Assembly (NCBI GenBank): GCA_003564775.1
Contig: PXEI01000175.1
Location: 1-16,925 of the forward strand
Reading direction: 5' to 3'
DNA from: Spirochaetaceae bacterium
Lineage (GTDB): Bacteria > Spirochaetota > Spirochaetia > DSM-27196 > SLAA01
DNA length: 16,925 nt
Below are positions 1-6,796 of the stretch, piece by piece. The position numbers were made by a program, and so were the translations under genes. The notes beneath the pieces are model-generated. The model saw only the letters and a program-made list of their open reading frames with translations. It was not told the origin of the DNA and did not search any database. The stretch's first letter is position 1; every line of letters begins with the position of its first letter.

Positions 1-661
1 CAGCCCCAACAACAGCTCCTATGGTTGCTGTGCCGATATTGATAACCACCGAGGTGCGGACTCCGGCAATAATTACCCGCGCCGAAACCGGCAACTCGGT
101 ATGTAACAGAATCTGAACACGTGTCATGCCCATGCCGCGTGAGGCTTCCACAATATCCGGCGGAACCGCCTCCAGGCCAGATATGGTGTTGTTTATTACT
201 GGAAGGATGCTGTACACAAAAAGAGCAACAACGGCTGGTTTGAATCCGAATCCCAGCGCTGGCACTGCCAAAGCAAGCACCGCCACCGGGGGAAAGGTCT
301 GGGCCAGCGAACTGAGGTCACGAACTATTCCCAGGAAGTCTCGCCCAGCGGGTCGGGTTACCAGCACTCCCAGACTTATTCCAACCACTGCCGCCGCACT
401 CCCCGAAACAGCCACCAACACCAAATGCTCACCGAGCAAGGTCAGGAGCGAGGCCCGTTCATACAGGTAAGCATTCCGACCGGGAAAAAGAAACCGCAGT
501 ACGGACTCAAGCTGCGGAGGGTTGGCGGCAAGCCACACAAGAGTCGTCACTCCCACCACAAGCAGGATGGGGCCTACGACATCAGCAGAACCCATGATCA
601 TCCGCGTCCGGACTCGCTCCCGTGCGGATACCTTCGCGTGCGAGGTGCTAGACATACCCAT
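1..661 (-). CDS. yehW: Osmoprotectant ABC transporter permease, YehW-like (3' end off window)
   Basis: Inner-membrane permease of a betaine/choline-type (OpuC/YehZYXW family) importer. Some 220 residues are visible and the frame is open to the left edge, so the C-terminus is missing. Hydrophobic segments lie near residues 29-47, 78-101, 122-139 and 142-158. The cytoplasmic EAA coupling loop is clear near residues 169-190 (EAS, then RGMGMTRV, then ELP), the part that docks on the ATPase. The translated N-terminus begins ATG-GGT-ATG, so the start is 661 or 655; either overlaps the end of the ATPase gene (stop at 648), which implies translational coupling. It is the last visible gene of a four-gene operon whose order matches E. 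coli osmF-yehY-yehX-yehW. The family is certain; the exact substrate is inferred. Confidence 0.9.
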   Translation of the reverse strand, partial: MGMSSTSHAKVSARERVRTRMIMGSADVVGPILLVVGVTTLVWLAANPPQLESVLRFLFPGRNAYLYERASLLTLLGEHLVLVAVSGSAAAVVGISLGVLVTRPAGRDFLGIVRDLSSLAQTFPPVAVLALAVPALGFGFKPAVVALFVYSILPVINNTISGLEAVPPDIVEASRGMGMTRVQILLHTELPVSARVIIAGVRTSVVINIGTATIGAVVGA

Positions 662-1742
662 CACTTTGATTCACCGCTTCTATGTCGGTGAGGCGCACCT
701 CGCCAATCAGACGGTTGTCCTCCGAAAGAACAGGAACCGCCTTCAGACCTCGCCCAAGCAGGCGCGATAGCGCATCGCGTAACGAACTGAGGGTGTTCAC
801 ACCAAGTTCCGCGGCACGAACCTCTCGTACATCGCTCCATTTTCCCTCACTGCGGCGACACATTCCCACCAGAACGGAACCTGCATCGACAATCCACAGC
901 GTCCCGGTACCGTTGACCTGCACACCTTCCGGTGGCCTTCCGTCCTCAAGCGCCGACAGATCCAGCGAGGCTGCGTGGTGCATACAGGACTCAACGGTGA
1001 AGCAGGACAGACGTTTCAATGCCCGATCCGCGCCAACAAACTCGCGCACAAACTCATTGCGCGGGGCTCCCAGAATTCGCTCTGGGATATCGTCCTGAAC
1101 AACCTTCCCCTCGCGCATGAGCACAATACGATCTCCAAGCCGTATCGCTTCATCCAGATCATGCGTTACAAATACAACTGTTTTTTTTAGCTCACGATTC
1201 AGCGAAAGAAACTCCCGTTGCAGCACCTCACGCCCCAGGGGATCAACCGCACCAAAAGGCTCGTCCATGAGGAGTACCGGCGGATCTGCAGCCAGCGCGC
1301 GGGCAACACCAACCCTTTGGGCCTCGCCTCCAGAGAGCTCGTGTGGCAGTTTGTCGCGGTAGACCGCAGGAGCAAGCCCAATGAGCTCCAACAGGGCATC
1401 TGCCCGGTCGTCGCGTTTTTGTTTGTCCCAACCAAGCAGGCGCGGAACAATGCCAATGTTCTCACGCACTGACATATGAGGGAGGAGCCCGACGCTCTGA
1501 ATCACATACCCAATTCCGCGCCGAAGCTCTTCCGCCTTTATCTTTGACACCGGGGTACCGTCAAGCCGGATCGTTCCGGAACTCGGCTCAATCATCCGGT
1601 TAATGAGCCGTAAACTTGTTGTTTTGCCACAGCCAGAGGGCCCAATGAACACGCAGATTTTTCCTGCTGGCAGCTCCAACGAAATGTCGTCGACAGCCGT
1701 CACTCCATTATAGTCCTTGACCACATGTTCAAACTTAATCAT
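648..1742 (-). CDS. yehX: Osmoprotectant ABC transporter ATPase with C-terminal CBS region, YehX/OpuCA-like
   Basis: Cytoplasmic ATPase that powers the osmoprotectant importer, 364 aa. Walker A is GPSGCGKT (34-41), the signature LSGGEAQRVGVARAL starts at 136, Walker B is VLLMDEP (156-162) and the switch histidine is H194 (VTHDLDEA). Residues about 245-360 form a C-terminal regulatory region that looks like a degenerate CBS pair. In OpuA-type transporters such domains sense ionic strength. The frame stays open 56 codons upstream to 1910, but that stretch lies inside the permease gene and is not family-like. The ATG at 1742, giving MIKFEHVVKDYNG, is the family start and has AAGGA 8 bases upstream. 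It overlaps the upstream permease stop (1735) by 8 bases. An A8 run at 1181-1188 sits in the coding sequence with the frame intact. Confidence 0.95.
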   Translation of the reverse strand: MIKFEHVVKDYNGVTAVDDISLELPAGKICVFIGPSGCGKTTSLRLINRMIEPSSGTIRLDGTPVSKIKAEELRRGIGYVIQSVGLLPHMSVRENIGIVPRLLGWDKQKRDDRADALLELIGLAPAVYRDKLPHELSGGEAQRVGVARALAADPPVLLMDEPFGAVDPLGREVLQREFLSLNRELKKTVVFVTHDLDEAIRLGDRIVLMREGKVVQDDIPERILGAPRNEFVREFVGADRALKRLSCFTVESCMHHAASLDLSALEDGRPPEGVQVNGTGTLWIVDAGSVLVGMCRRSEGKWSDVREVRAAELGVNTLSSLRDALSRLLGRGLKAVPVLSEDNRLIGEVRLTDIEAVNQSDGYV

Positions 1743-2907
1743 CGAGGATATCCTTCCGGCCAGGAGGCGTGAGCACCGAAATAAGCACCGCCAAGCCACG
1801 ATCAATGCATACCGACAGCGCAATGATGGGAAGCACGCCCATGACAATGAGATCTGGAGCGCCCTGCCCCAGCCCTTGAAAAACGAAAGCACCAAGGCCA
1901 CCGGCACCAATCAAGGCGGCAACCGCGGTATTGCCAATTGCCTGTACCGTGGATACCCGGACACCGGAGAGCATAATAGGCAAGGCGATAGGCACCTCTA
2001 CATAGCGCATGAGCTCAACCCGGGTCATACCCATACCCCGGCCGGAGTCAATAACGCCGGTCTCAATAGCGGCCAGGCCCGCATACGCGTTCCGGGTAAT
2101 TGGCAGAAGGGCATAGAGCGTGATAGCTATGAGAGCTGGTGCGTTGCCAATTCCACTCACCCCGAGTTCCCGCAGAAGCGGGAACTGGCGGGACACATAC
2201 GCCAGAGGTGCGATCATCAATCCAAACAGCGCAAGGCTTGGAATGGTCTGCAACGCATTCACCCCACCAAAAACCGGCTTCTCCAGATGCCGCTGTTTCC
2301 ACGCCAGGACTCCGAGTGGAACTCCAATGAGGGTTGCCAGCCCTACAGCGGTGAGCGAGATATACAAGTGTGTTGCGAGCTCGCTCATGAATCGGTCTTG
2401 TCTGTTGGCAAACTCCATTACAACCGCCAGACTGTCGAGCCATCCACCCAGGAACATTCCGACAACCAGAATCAGAGGAGCGACTCCAATGAGGAAGCGC
2501 AGCGGGTACCCTATGGGTGCATTCTTGAGTGAGCCCTGTATGAGTATGTAGGCCGCAACGGCCGCCAACCAGAACCCGGAAGACGGGCTCACACGGCCGA
2601 AGGCCTCCGGAGCAACCAGCACGGCGCCAGCAAGCGAAAGGGCGGCGAGCATAAGCGCCAGATAGAGCTGCCCCAGAACAATTTTGGCCGCCCTCACCGC
2701 TGGACGCTCCGGAAAGAACGCGGTGGCCAGAATCACCAGCAACAACGTGAGGGGTAGAAGCATATGCGGCCCACGCGGCAGTGCGTGGTAGAGATACGGA
2801 ACTCCAAGTGCTACCCGGTTCTCCTTCATAAGCAGAAACGGCAGACTCAGTGCACCGATACCAATGACTGCCCCAAGGGCTGTCGTCTTTTCGCAGGCTA
2901 ACCGCAC
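1735..2907 (-). CDS. yehY: Osmoprotectant ABC transporter permease, long YehY-like form
   Basis: Second inner-membrane permease of the importer, 390 aa, close to the length of E. coli YehY (about 385) and much longer than OpuCB-type permeases. The N-terminal half (to about residue 165) carries four or five extra hydrophobic segments (near 9-27, 48-65, 75-99, 111-125, 137-155). The permease domain proper follows at about 175-380, with an EAA loop at 283-300 in which EAA itself reads IDS but RGMGMTRV is kept. The start is GTG at 2907, with GGAG 5 bases upstream. It lies 23 bases after the binding-protein stop. The long N-terminal extension and the gene order favour the YehZYXW subtype over OpuC. 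In E. coli that subtype is reported as a low-affinity betaine system. Confidence 0.92.
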   Translation of the reverse strand: MRLACEKTTALGAVIGIGALSLPFLLMKENRVALGVPYLYHALPRGPHMLLPLTLLLVILATAFFPERPAVRAAKIVLGQLYLALMLAALSLAGAVLVAPEAFGRVSPSSGFWLAAVAAYILIQGSLKNAPIGYPLRFLIGVAPLILVVGMFLGGWLDSLAVVMEFANRQDRFMSELATHLYISLTAVGLATLIGVPLGVLAWKQRHLEKPVFGGVNALQTIPSLALFGLMIAPLAYVSRQFPLLRELGVSGIGNAPALIAITLYALLPITRNAYAGLAAIETGVIDSGRGMGMTRVELMRYVEVPIALPIMLSGVRVSTVQAIGNTAVAALIGAGGLGAFVFQGLGQGAPDLIVMGVLPIIALSVCIDRGLAVLISVLTPPGRKDILDD

Positions 2908-2930
2908 AGGCTCTCCAGTGTGACTTTCCT

Positions 2931-3902
2931 TTACCGCTCGTTAAGGAATCCGTGTTCGTTCAAATACTCTTGGGCGACCTCAGACGCATCTCGCCCCTCA
3001 ACCTGTATGGCCGCATTCAGTCCTTGCAACACCTCAAGCGTCAAACCCTCAAAGACCGGTGCCAGGAGATCTTCAATTTCCGGATACTCTTCTAAGACTG
3101 CGGCCCGAATGATTGGGGCGGGGTCGTAAACAGGTTGTACTCCAAGCGTGTCTTCAAGTACCCGCAAACCAAGAGCAGACAACTGTCCGTCGGTACCATA
3201 CGCCATTGCAAGGTTCACTCCGTCGGTTTGTCGCGCTGCAGCCTGAGCAGTTACAGCGGTGTCGCCACCGGAAAGCAACAAGAGCCGATCCGAGGTGAAC
3301 TCAAATCCGTACGCGTCTTCAAAAGCCGGAAGGGCATCATCCCTGCCAGCAAACTCCTCGCTGCCGGCTAACTTAACCTGTCCACCGTCGTTCATGAAAC
3401 GGGCAAGATCTTCAAGGGTAGACAGTCCCTCGGCCTCGGCAAGGTCTTCACGCACCGCAATAGCCCATGTGTTATTTGCGGGAGCAGGCTGTAGCCAGAC
3501 GATATCGTTAGCTTCCCGGTCGAGCTCTCGTACCGCTTCGTAACCAGCCGCTGCGTCGTTCCAGACATCTCGAGGGCCGTCACTGAAGAAGAACGCACCG
3601 TTTCCGGTGTACTCGGGATACAGGTCGATCTCGTCATTTATGATAGCTCGCCGGATGACGTCGGTTGGGCCAAACTGCGTTCGGTCGGTAACGGCAAACC
3701 CATCATTTTGCAGAATCTGTACGATCATGGAACCAAGCAAGGCCCCTTCGGTGTCGATCTTCGAGGCAACCACCACCGGGCCTTTTTCGGCGACCTCGAC
3801 CTCGGCCGGTGAGCAAGCCACCGCGAGGACAATCAGAGCCACCGCTCCAAGAATATACCTCATACGTGTATTTCGCTTTCGCGGAGTCGTTTCGCTTTTC
3901 AT
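2931..3902 (-). CDS. osmF: Osmoprotectant-binding lipoprotein, OsmF/YehZ (ProX/OpuAC-like)
   Basis: Substrate-binding component of the importer, about 323 aa. A basic N-terminus, a hydrophobic stretch (about residues 17-29) and a cysteine at residue 30 after AVA form a lipoprotein signal with a relaxed lipobox, so the protein should be membrane-anchored on the periplasmic side. The mature part starts with a Glu/Val-rich linker and then the OpuAC fold (VVVASKIDTEGALLG; DLYPEYTGNG at about 93-102, typical of the family). Two ATGs occur in tandem at 3905 and 3902. AGGAG lies 4 bases from the first and 7 from the second, so 3902 is preferred. It is the first gene of the transporter operon, directly downstream of the predicted promoter and repeat cluster. 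Confidence 0.93.
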   Translation of the reverse strand: MKSETTPRKRNTRMRYILGAVALIVLAVACSPAEVEVAEKGPVVVASKIDTEGALLGSMIVQILQNDGFAVTDRTQFGPTDVIRRAIINDEIDLYPEYTGNGAFFFSDGPRDVWNDAAAGYEAVRELDREANDIVWLQPAPANNTWAIAVREDLAEAEGLSTLEDLARFMNDGGQVKLAGSEEFAGRDDALPAFEDAYGFEFTSDRLLLLSGGDTAVTAQAAARQTDGVNLAMAYGTDGQLSALGLRVLEDTLGVQPVYDPAPIIRAAVLEEYPEIEDLLAPVFEGLTLEVLQGLNAAIQVEGRDASEVAQEYLNEHGFLNER

Positions 3903-3928
3903 CATGTTACTCCTTGTATTTCACAGGG

Positions 3929-4030
3929 GCCGACTACCCGTACCGGGTAACTGTCCTTTGATGTACACCACCTTAAGGTAGGAAGTCGGCGCCCGATCGT
4001 CAAGGAATTGTATTTACAAGTTTTATTCCT
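3929..4030. repeat. Cluster of inverted repeats around the osmF promoter and leader
   Basis: Five dyads can be read in about 100 bases: AGGAAT/ATTCCT (4003-4008 and 4025-4030, around the reductase stop); TTGTATTTACAA (4008-4019, just upstream of the -35); the perfect 10-mer ACCTTAAGGT (3970-3979, on the -10); TACCCG-TAC-CGGGTA (3935-3949, in the leader); and GCCGACT/AGTCGGC (3929-3935 and 3984-3990), which bracket the promoter core. The first two could act as a weak terminator for the upstream gene. The others look like operator or leader-hairpin elements. All were read directly by eye; function is inference. Confidence 0.5.
3968..4003 (-). promoter_or_regulatory. Predicted sigma70-type promoter of the osmoprotectant transporter operon
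   Basis: On the minus strand, TTGACG (3998-4003) and TACCTT (3975-3980) are separated by exactly 17 bases. The -35 is near-perfect; the -10 is weak (3 of 6), as expected of an activated promoter. Transcription would start near 3968, leaving a leader of about 65 bases before osmF. The -10 lies inside the palindrome ACCTTAAGGT (3970-3979), a possible operator. The site falls in the only gap between the aldo/keto reductase stop and osmF. Confidence 0.55.
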
Positions 4031-5024
4031 GGTGTTCCTTAGGCGCTGCTGTTCGTCCAATGCGCGCGTTTCGATGCCGCAGAAGCTCCGCGATACGCGT
4101 CATAGTTTCCTCGCCAAGGGCGAGATCGGCGGCCGCCGCGTTTTCCTCTATCTGATCGGGACGCCTGGCCCCAACGATTGCGGAGGTCACTCCCTCACAC
4201 GCAACGGTCCACGCCACCGCTATTCGGGCAGGGGTCTGGCCAAGTTCCTCTGCAATCTTTGCCAGCCCATGCACCAGCTCAAGATTTGCACTAAGTTGTG
4301 GCTCCTGGAAGTGCTCGCTACGCCGCCGCCAATCGTCTTTCGGCAGAGCTGCAACGCGTTCGGGTGTCATCTTTCCGGTAAGCAGACCATTCTGCATTGG
4401 GCTATACACAACAACACCAATGTTTTTTTCACGGCAGTAAGGAAGTATGTCATGTTCAATTCCACGAACCAACATACTGTACGGCGGTTGCTGTGATGCC
4501 ACAGGATGAATAGCCCCTACCCGTCGCGCCTGATCAACCGAGAAATTTGAGACACCACCATACCGAACCTTGCCAGCGTGAATGAGATCCGCAATGGCAG
4601 CCCAGGCCTCCTCTATTCGCTCATCTGGAATGGGCCAGTGGATATTGTAGATGTCGATCACCTCTATACCAAGACGCTTCAGGGAAGCCTCACACTCACG
4701 CTTCACACTCGCTGCCGACAGGTCATGACTTACCTTTTTTCCACCCGCAGGCCAGACCAGGCCGCATTTGGTCGAGATATAGGGACGCTCACCCACCCCG
4801 CGCATCGCCTTACCGACTATCTCCTCGGAGTGCCCAAGCCCATATACAGGAGCGGTGTCAATCCAGTTGATACCCAGGTCGAGCGCTGTATGGATTGTCT
4901 GTATCGAGTCGATGTCGTCCTGGCTACCCCATCCGAACGCATAACCTGCCCCACCTATAGCCCAGGCACCAAGGCCTACGGTGGTGAGTTCTATATCCGA
5001 GTTGCCTAATTGACGTGTGCGCAT
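4023..5024 (-). CDS. Aldo/keto reductase
   Basis: NAD(P)H-dependent oxidoreductase of the AKR family (YhdN/IolS-like shape), 333 aa, cytoplasmic. The catalytic tetrad is readable: D56 (INWIDTAPVYG), Y61, K86 (ISTKCG) and H129 (IYNIHWP). A late cofactor-binding segment (AIVGARRPDQIEEN) is typical of the family. The frame runs open to 5240, but those extra 72 codons lie under the divergent gene and are unlike the family. The ATG at 5024 has a GGGAGGA ribosome site directly upstream and begins MRTRQLGNSDIELTTVGLG, the normal family start. The substrate is not predictable. The gene reads toward the osmoprotectant operon, which has its own promoter, so any link to stress is only contextual. Confidence 0.93.
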   Translation of the reverse strand: MRTRQLGNSDIELTTVGLGAWAIGGAGYAFGWGSQDDIDSIQTIHTALDLGINWIDTAPVYGLGHSEEIVGKAMRGVGERPYISTKCGLVWPAGGKKVSHDLSAASVKRECEASLKRLGIEVIDIYNIHWPIPDERIEEAWAAIADLIHAGKVRYGGVSNFSVDQARRVGAIHPVASQQPPYSMLVRGIEHDILPYCREKNIGVVVYSPMQNGLLTGKMTPERVAALPKDDWRRRSEHFQEPQLSANLELVHGLAKIAEELGQTPARIAVAWTVACEGVTSAIVGARRPDQIEENAAAADLALGEETMTRIAELLRHRNARIGRTAAPKEHQE

Positions 5025-5047
5025 GATTCCTCCCGCGCTGAGTTCAT

Positions 5048-5076
5048 TTGACGAAACTCTATCAAAATCCCATGAT
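5048..5076 (+). promoter_or_regulatory. Predicted sigma70-type promoter of the DUF368 gene
   Basis: TTGACG (5048-5053), a 17-base spacer, and CATGAT (5071-5076, 4 of 6 matches). The predicted transcript starts near 5083, downstream of any ATG that could open at 5017, which supports the internal GTG start at 5116. On the minus strand the overlapping TATCAT (5072-5077) is a good -10 that could serve the divergent reductase gene, but it has no clear -35. Confidence 0.55.
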
Positions 5077-5105
5077 AAGGGAAAGGAATGCGTGGCGAGT
5101 GTTTT

Positions 5106-5110
5106 GGAGG
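5106..5110 (+). promoter_or_regulatory. Ribosome-binding site that fixes the DUF368 GTG start
   Basis: GGAGG lies 5 bases before GTG at 5116. The other candidates lack this: ATG 5017 lies within the divergent reductase gene's start region and upstream of the predicted transcript start, and ATG 5158 has no good site at proper spacing. Confidence 0.65.
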
Positions 5111-5115
5111 TGCAG

Positions 5116-6066
5116 GTGAGGGACAGAGTCGCAAGGAAAGACGCAAAGATAACAATCATGCTCAATGTTGTACGCGGTGCGCTCATTGGCATTGCCAACA
5201 CAATTCCCGGCGTAAGTGGCGGTACGATTGCGGTTGTCACCGGGATCTACGAAGACGCTCTCAGTAGCCTGAGCGGCTTCTTTCGGGAAAACGGTGGGTG
5301 GAAGTCCAACTCCCGTTTCCTTGCCCCGATTGTTCTTGGTATTGCGTTTGGTATCTTCGGTTTCGCGCATATAATCGGGTACCTACTTGAGGTGGTGCCG
5401 GTTCCTACGTCTTTTTTCTTTCTGGGCTTGATCGCAGGCAGCCTTCCCTTTCTCTTCAAGACAGCCCGCAAAGACCCATTCAGAAAGATCTATCTGATCC
5501 CCCTGTTGCTCACACTGGGGTTCATGGTCTACATGTCTTTGGCCGAGCGCCCACCAGAATCCGACCCAATCCGGACCCTGGGTCTTATGAGCGGCGTTCT
5601 GGTTTTTCTCAGCGGAGTCATTAGTTCCGGAGCCATGATCATTCCTGGAATCAGCGGCTCGTTCATCCTGCTTTTGATCGGCATGTACACAACGTTCATC
5701 GCTGGTCTACGGGAGGGCAATGCGGTCGTGATAGGCGTGTTTCTTGTTGGCTCTGTCGCCGGTCTGGTCTTTATCGCAAAACTGATCAGCTACTTTCTTC
5801 GACGCTTTCATGGGGCAACCTACTATGCGATACTTGGGCTGGTTGCGGGCTCAATACCCGGGTTCTGGCCTGGTCTGCCAAGGGGAATGGCGGGTATCGG
5901 TAGCCTCTTTGCGCTGGCCTTGGGTTTTGTTCTCGCGTACGGTCTTGGTGCCGAGAGAAAAACCAAGCACCTCACGCCAGCAGCCACTCCCGAGCTCACT
6001 GCAGATCCAGACCCCATGCCTCCCACCACTGGAGCCGACGAATTGGATGAGAATTCCTACCGTTGA
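5116..6066 (+). CDS. DUF368 membrane protein, undecaprenyl-phosphate translocase (PopT) family
   Basis: Polytopic inner-membrane protein, 316 aa from the GTG start. The two diagnostic half-repeats are visible: NTIPGVSGGT near residues 28-37 and MIIPGISGSF near 175-184, each at the start of a hydrophobic half, as expected of an inverted-repeat transporter. About eight hydrophobic segments follow in the family pattern. The C-terminus ends in a Pro/Thr/Asp-rich soluble tail of about 35 residues. DUF368 proteins were recently shown in other bacteria to recycle the lipid carrier undecaprenyl phosphate across the membrane for cell-wall and polysaccharide synthesis; applying that here is by family. 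The next gene, infA, has its own promoter overlapping this stop codon but could also be read through from this one. Confidence 0.9.
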   Translation: MRDRVARKDAKITIMLNVVRGALIGIANTIPGVSGGTIAVVTGIYEDALSSLSGFFRENGGWKSNSRFLAPIVLGIAFGIFGFAHIIGYLLEVVPVPTSFFFLGLIAGSLPFLFKTARKDPFRKIYLIPLLLTLGFMVYMSLAERPPESDPIRTLGLMSGVLVFLSGVISSGAMIIPGISGSFILLLIGMYTTFIAGLREGNAVVIGVFLVGSVAGLVFIAKLISYFLRRFHGATYYAILGLVAGSIPGFWPGLPRGMAGIGSLFALALGFVLAYGLGAERKTKHLTPAATPELTADPDPMPPTTGADELDENSYR

Positions 6067-6091
6067 CAAGCCATATAGGGGCGGATACGAT
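6063..6091 (+). promoter_or_regulatory. Predicted sigma70-type promoter of infA
   Basis: A consensus -35 TTGACA (6063-6068), a 17-base spacer and TACGAT (6086-6091, 4 of 6). The -35 overlaps the TGA stop of the DUF368 gene (6064-6066). The predicted start is near 6098, giving a leader of about 63 bases. This is the strongest promoter match in the window, fitting an abundant translation factor. Confidence 0.7.
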
Positions 6092-6114
6092 AGTACACTA
6101 AGCATACGCGAATA

Positions 6115-6132
6115 CGACTGAGGGATTAGTCG
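6115..6132 (+). promoter_or_regulatory. Leader hairpin with GNRA-type tetraloop upstream of infA
   Basis: CGACTGA (6115-6121) pairs with TTAGTCG (6126-6132) to give a 7-bp stem (one G-U) closed by the loop GGGA, a GNRA tetraloop. It lies about 17 bases after the predicted transcription start and about 20 before the Shine-Dalgarno. It is not followed by a T run, so it is not a terminator. A role in mRNA stability or translation control is possible. Confidence 0.45.
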
Positions 6133-6160
6133 GAATGAAGCGCTCAATCATGGAGGAGCC

Positions 6161-6379
6161 GTGGCGAAAGAAGAAGCCATTGAAGTTGAAGGCATTGTCA
6201 AAGAGTCTCTCCCGAATACAATGTTCAGGGTAGAGCTCAAGAACGGTCATGTGATTCTCACCCACCTTTCGGGGAAAATGCGCAAGCACTACATTCGAAT
6301 AGTACCGGGTGACAAGGTGCGCGTAGCGCTCTCCCCCTACGACCTAACCCGGGGACGTATTATTTACCGAGAACGATAA
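6161..6379 (+). CDS. infA: Translation initiation factor IF-1
   Basis: 72-residue OB-fold (S1-like) protein that binds the A site of the 30S subunit during initiation, cytoplasmic and essential. The whole protein is recognisable: MAKEEAIEVEGIV, NTMFRVELKNGHVILTHLSGKMRKHYIRI as two blocks, GDKVRVALSPYDLTRGRI and the terminal YR motif, at the usual length. The start is GTG at 6161 with GGAGG 4 bases upstream. It sits under its own consensus promoter, not in a ribosomal-protein operon. Its TAA (6377-6379) abuts the TAA of the convergent Smr gene (6380-6382 on the other strand), leaving no room for an intrinsic terminator between them. Confidence 0.98.
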   Translation: MAKEEAIEVEGIVKESLPNTMFRVELKNGHVILTHLSGKMRKHYIRIVPGDKVRVALSPYDLTRGRIIYRER

Positions 6380-6796
6380 TTACCTATACCTAAGTAGAAC
6401 CCATACCGCCCCATCGCCACCGTTGTTGCGCCCCGGGGTGCCGATCTCGTCCACCCCCGGGTGTGAGCTAAGGAAGCTTCGTACCGGAGCACGGAGGAGG
6501 GACTCACCGTTACTGTGATTCCCTTTCCCGTGTATGACAAGCACCTTGCGCAAACCGTGGGCACGTGATGTCTCAACAAAACGGCGCGTGCGAGATACCG
6601 CCTCCTCAACTGTACAGCCATGAAGATCCAGCTCGTCATCAATGGGAAGTCTTCGTCTGGCAAGGTTCTTTTCGTGTTTCTGCCGTGCAACCTCGCCTGG
6701 GTCTTCATCCTTTGCTCCAGAGCTTGGGGGGTATTTGTCAAGCCATTTCGCCCATTCAAGGCCGTTTGAATCACGGCGTTGTGAACTACCGGCCAT
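6380..6796 (-). CDS. Smr-domain protein
   Basis: Stand-alone small MutS-related (Smr) domain protein, 138 aa, cytoplasmic. The first about 50 residues are polar with a WAKWLDKYPP patch. The Smr domain follows: LDLHG (56-60), VIHGKGNHS (87-95) and GGDGAVWVLL (126-135), the family's three hallmark motifs. Smr domains are nucleic-acid binding and often nicking or RNA-cleaving; recent family members act in ribosome rescue. The substrate here is unknown. The start is ATG 6796 (GTG 6802 is also possible), overlapping the BatD-fusion stop (6786) by 11 bases or more without a strong ribosome site, so it is probably translated by coupling as the last gene of the bat operon. Its stop abuts the infA stop. 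Confidence 0.92.
   Translation of the reverse strand: MAGSSQRRDSNGLEWAKWLDKYPPSSGAKDEDPGEVARQKHEKNLARRRLPIDDELDLHGCTVEEAVSRTRRFVETSRAHGLRKVLVIHGKGNHSNGESLLRAPVRSFLSSHPGVDEIGTPGRNNGGDGAVWVLLRYR

Noticed and set aside
1717..2532. 271-residue plus-strand open frame opposite yehY
   Set aside because: Lies entirely antisense to a clear permease, is rich in Asn/His/Arg/Gln, and has no family-like motifs.
4001..4030. AGGAAT/ATTCCT dyad as an intrinsic terminator for the aldo/keto reductase
   Set aside because: The stem is short and AT-rich, includes the stop codon and is followed by the -35 of the next promoter rather than a U tract; kept only as a repeat.
6440..6470. GC-rich dyad after infA as a terminator
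   Set aside because: It lies inside the smr coding sequence, has a 2-base loop and no following T run on the plus strand.
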